From assembly GCA_034096865.1 (NCBI GenBank), contig JAWQFJ010017591.1, positions 1 to 20,000 on the forward strand: 20,000 nt of DNA. Direction: 5' to 3'. Below, piece by piece: positions 18,242-20,000 of the stretch (the first letter of the stretch is position 1; each line of letters begins with the position of its first letter). The notes beneath the pieces are model-generated. The model made no database searches, was not told the DNA's origin, and saw only the letters and a list, made by a program, of their open reading frames with translations. This DNA comes from Theodoxus fluviatilis (taxonomy: Eukaryota; Mollusca; Gastropoda; Cycloneritida; Neritidae). Both the position numbers and the translations under genes were made by a program.

Positions 18242-18811
18242 TCAGAAATATTTAGTCTGATTCAGAGCTCTGTGCGCGAAGTTGTCATCAGTAATTCGGT
18301 CCCAGTCTCGCTGTGTCTGCCCAACAATAAAACCGAGTTCGCGTCGTCTTGTCTGTTCTTTCTTCTCCTCAATGTCTGCCCAGCGCACCTACGGAAAGAG
18401 AAGCATAAGTAAGAGTAAAGGAAAATGCATAGATTCCAGTGAAATATCTTGAATTCTTTAGAAAACTCTCACAATGTATTCATTGAATGTGTTGATATTA
18501 ACTTTTTTTTCTTCTTAGGTATGATCCAGTTTGTTTTCATGACTGAGATAAAGGCACAGTTTCATGCATAATACATCCATTGACAATTATCTTTCCATCC
18601 GAGAACACAAGTGCCATGGCAAGATCAAACTTTCGACGCGAAAGGACAGCTGGTTGGGACATACAAGAAAAGAGTGCAGACACAAAAACTATGCTTACCC
18701 GCTTCTTCCCTGGCTCTGATTTACGTGTGAAATACTCGTTGTCTAACTGCAGGTAGTCATCCAGACTCTGGTGAGGCAGCGGTGCTTTCTTCCGTATGCC
18801 GTCCAGCTTGT
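18242..18811 (-). CDS. YLPM1: YLPM1-like protein, last two coding exons (partial)
   Basis: Two minus-strand exons, 18699-18811 and 18242-18388, encode the C-terminal 85 residues plus a split codon. The exon junction joins GKKR to VRWADIEEKKEQ in phase 0. The donor (cgg|gtaagc) and acceptors (ccgtag|gtg and attacag|aca) are good. The protein continues with LGFIVGQT, DWDRITDD and ALNQTKYF, then stops. From memory, the C-terminus of metazoan YLP-motif-containing protein 1 has the same order: LDGIRK, GKKRVRWAD.EEKK, GF.VGQTDW, AL..TKY. YLPM1 is a large nuclear protein with a P-loop kinase-like domain, reported to bind protein phosphatase 1. KRVRW fits an RVxF-type PP1 docking motif (my inference). 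The upstream exons, including the P-loop domain, lie beyond 20000 or were not recognised. Confidence 0.8.
18389..18698 (-). other. Last intron of the YLPM1-like gene
   Basis: A 310-bp minus-strand intron with GTAAGC at the donor (plus 18693-18698) and CCGTAG at the acceptor (plus 18389-18394). It contains no other recognisable element. Confidence 0.75.
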
Positions 18812-20000
18812 CTGTAATAAAGTCCCACCTTTAGAACAAGGAATCCAACACTGCACAAAAATGTCACACACACGCACACATCAAAGCACAGAATCTAGCA
18901 TGGGACATGGCACAATGACAATGACAGCAAGGAGATGGAGGCCTTGCCATCATCAGTGTCCTCACAGAGCAGGCTGGGATAAAAACACTGGAAGGACACC
19001 ACTCCATCAACTCCAAATGCTCCAAAGCATGTCTAGATTGTAAACTGTTCTGAATGTAATACACCACCTTAGCTGCCTTTCCCGTACTGCCCCTTGCTGC
19101 CTAGCATAGGTGTGGGAGCTCTCCTGTTCCTCTACTTCAGACAAGGTTCTAAATTTTGCACTGGAAAGAGGAATGTCAGGTCTCATTTTATCAAGGTCTT
19201 TGCTTGACTGCAACATTTAAAACAATAATTCACAGAAAAGGCGTAGGAGAGGGAGCAGCCGAGGCATGACTGACAGCAAGATCAGTGAGGGAGCGGCAGC
19301 AAGGGTCAGGGAAAGGTGGTAGGTGACATAACTGACATGTTAACAATGGGGAGAAATTTTGTGAAGTTGACAAGAAGTTCTAAGAAAGTTTTTTGCTTTG
19401 CTGTCCAGTTGTACTTGCAGTGGTGTAAAGTGACTATCTGCAAGACAATCATAGGACCAGTAAAAATGCTGTCCAGTTGTACTTGCAGTGGTGTAAAGTG
19501 ACTATCTGCAAGACAATCATAGGACCAGTAAAAACTGATTTCACTCAAGGATCCACATGTCCAGCTGTCTGTAGAGCTTTCCCATATTTGGGGAAATACC
19601 AACAGCATCCTCTGAGCAGCTGTTATTTCTGACAAATGGTTAGCAATTAGTTCATGATGACCCAAGTAGGATTGATGAACATTTGTCAAAAGTCACAGAA
19701 ACTTTTGGACACATGGTTATGAAAAAGTCCCGAGGCTCCAGAGAACATGGTGGCCAAAAGAAGCAGTGCCTCTGATTCAAGCCAAGCAGCTTCATGTCAA
19801 CGTCCTAGTTGTGTTCTTTGGAGGAATCTTTACATGACAGATCTAAGCTCACTTTATCCCTCAATGCAGATGACAGCTGAACTAATTCAACTCAAAGAGC
19901 ACTTCTACAAAGACCAATGTGTGCATCCTTGAGAGAAAGATTTGATTAGCCCCTCTGAGGAGATTAACAATAACATCTGATGGAAAGGTTACATTTCACA
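18812..20000 (-). other. Presumed intron of the YLPM1-like gene, no further exon recognised
   Basis: The exon ending at 18811 begins with two bases of a split codon, so an upstream exon must exist. None is recognisable here. A minus-strand frame at 19007-19216 follows an acceptor-like tract but does not resemble the family. The rest is spacer with the duplication at 19399-19534. Confidence 0.45.
19399..19534 (+). repeat. Perfect 68-bp tandem duplication
   Basis: 19399-19466 and 19467-19534 are identical, beginning TGCTGTCCAGTTG and ending CCAGTAAAAA. The absence of any difference points to a recent event, or to an assembly artefact. Confidence 0.95.

Noticed and set aside
19007..19216. Minus-strand exon upstream in the YLPM1-like gene
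   Set aside because: It follows an acceptor-like tract and reads as plausible polar sequence, but no donor with the needed one-base phase was found and the residues do not resemble the family.

Overview
The window is nuclear DNA from an animal genome. The reasons are: spliced genes with GT-AG introns, two eukaryotic cut-and-paste DNA transposons, a retroposon-like insertion with target-site duplications, long CA/CG microsatellites, a large 16-bp minisatellite, and the last two coding exons of a gene that resembles metazoan YLPM1. The density of simple repeats and the transposon families suggest a marine invertebrate, perhaps a mollusc, but nothing in the sequence fixes the species.

Layout. 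(1) 97-2944: a nearly complete piggyBac element on the + strand. It carries a two-exon transposase with all catalytic aspartates and asymmetric ends that resemble the moth piggyBac ends. (2) 2949-4900: non-coding DNA with a pyrimidine tract, a G-rich block, a 3 x 20 bp repeat, a 48-bp alternating CA/CG tract and an uninterrupted run of 30 G. (3) 4903-6473: a 1.57-kb minisatellite of about 98 copies of a 16-bp unit. It creates long but meaningless minus-strand reading frames. (4) 7052-7120: a hairpin. (5) 7641-9181: a complete Tc1/mariner-type element, transposase on the - strand, DD34E, with 21-bp terminal repeats. (6) 10430-11093: the start of a possible THAP zinc-finger gene, then a 215-bp SINE/LINE-tail-like insertion with a perfect 14-bp target-site duplication. 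(7) 11160-14400: mostly featureless apart from a 171-bp foldback element at 13390-13560. (8) 14401-15435: a CA microsatellite and a weak MAM-like protein fragment. (9) 15436-20000: the 3' end of a minus-strand gene resembling YLPM1, with two coding exons (18699-18811 and 18242-18388), a probable long 3' UTR to their left and intron to their right. That intron contains a perfect 68-bp tandem duplication.

The genes do not form a pathway. One host gene end (YLPM1-like) and one doubtful host gene start (THAP-like) sit among mobile elements of at least four kinds: piggyBac, Tc1, retroposon and foldback. Both transposases look intact, so recent or current activity is possible. I found no clearly new multi-gene system. 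The most distinctive items are the intron-containing piggyBac with its asymmetric ends, the foldback element, the retroposon insertion with its terminal stem-loop, and the higher-order structure of the minisatellite.
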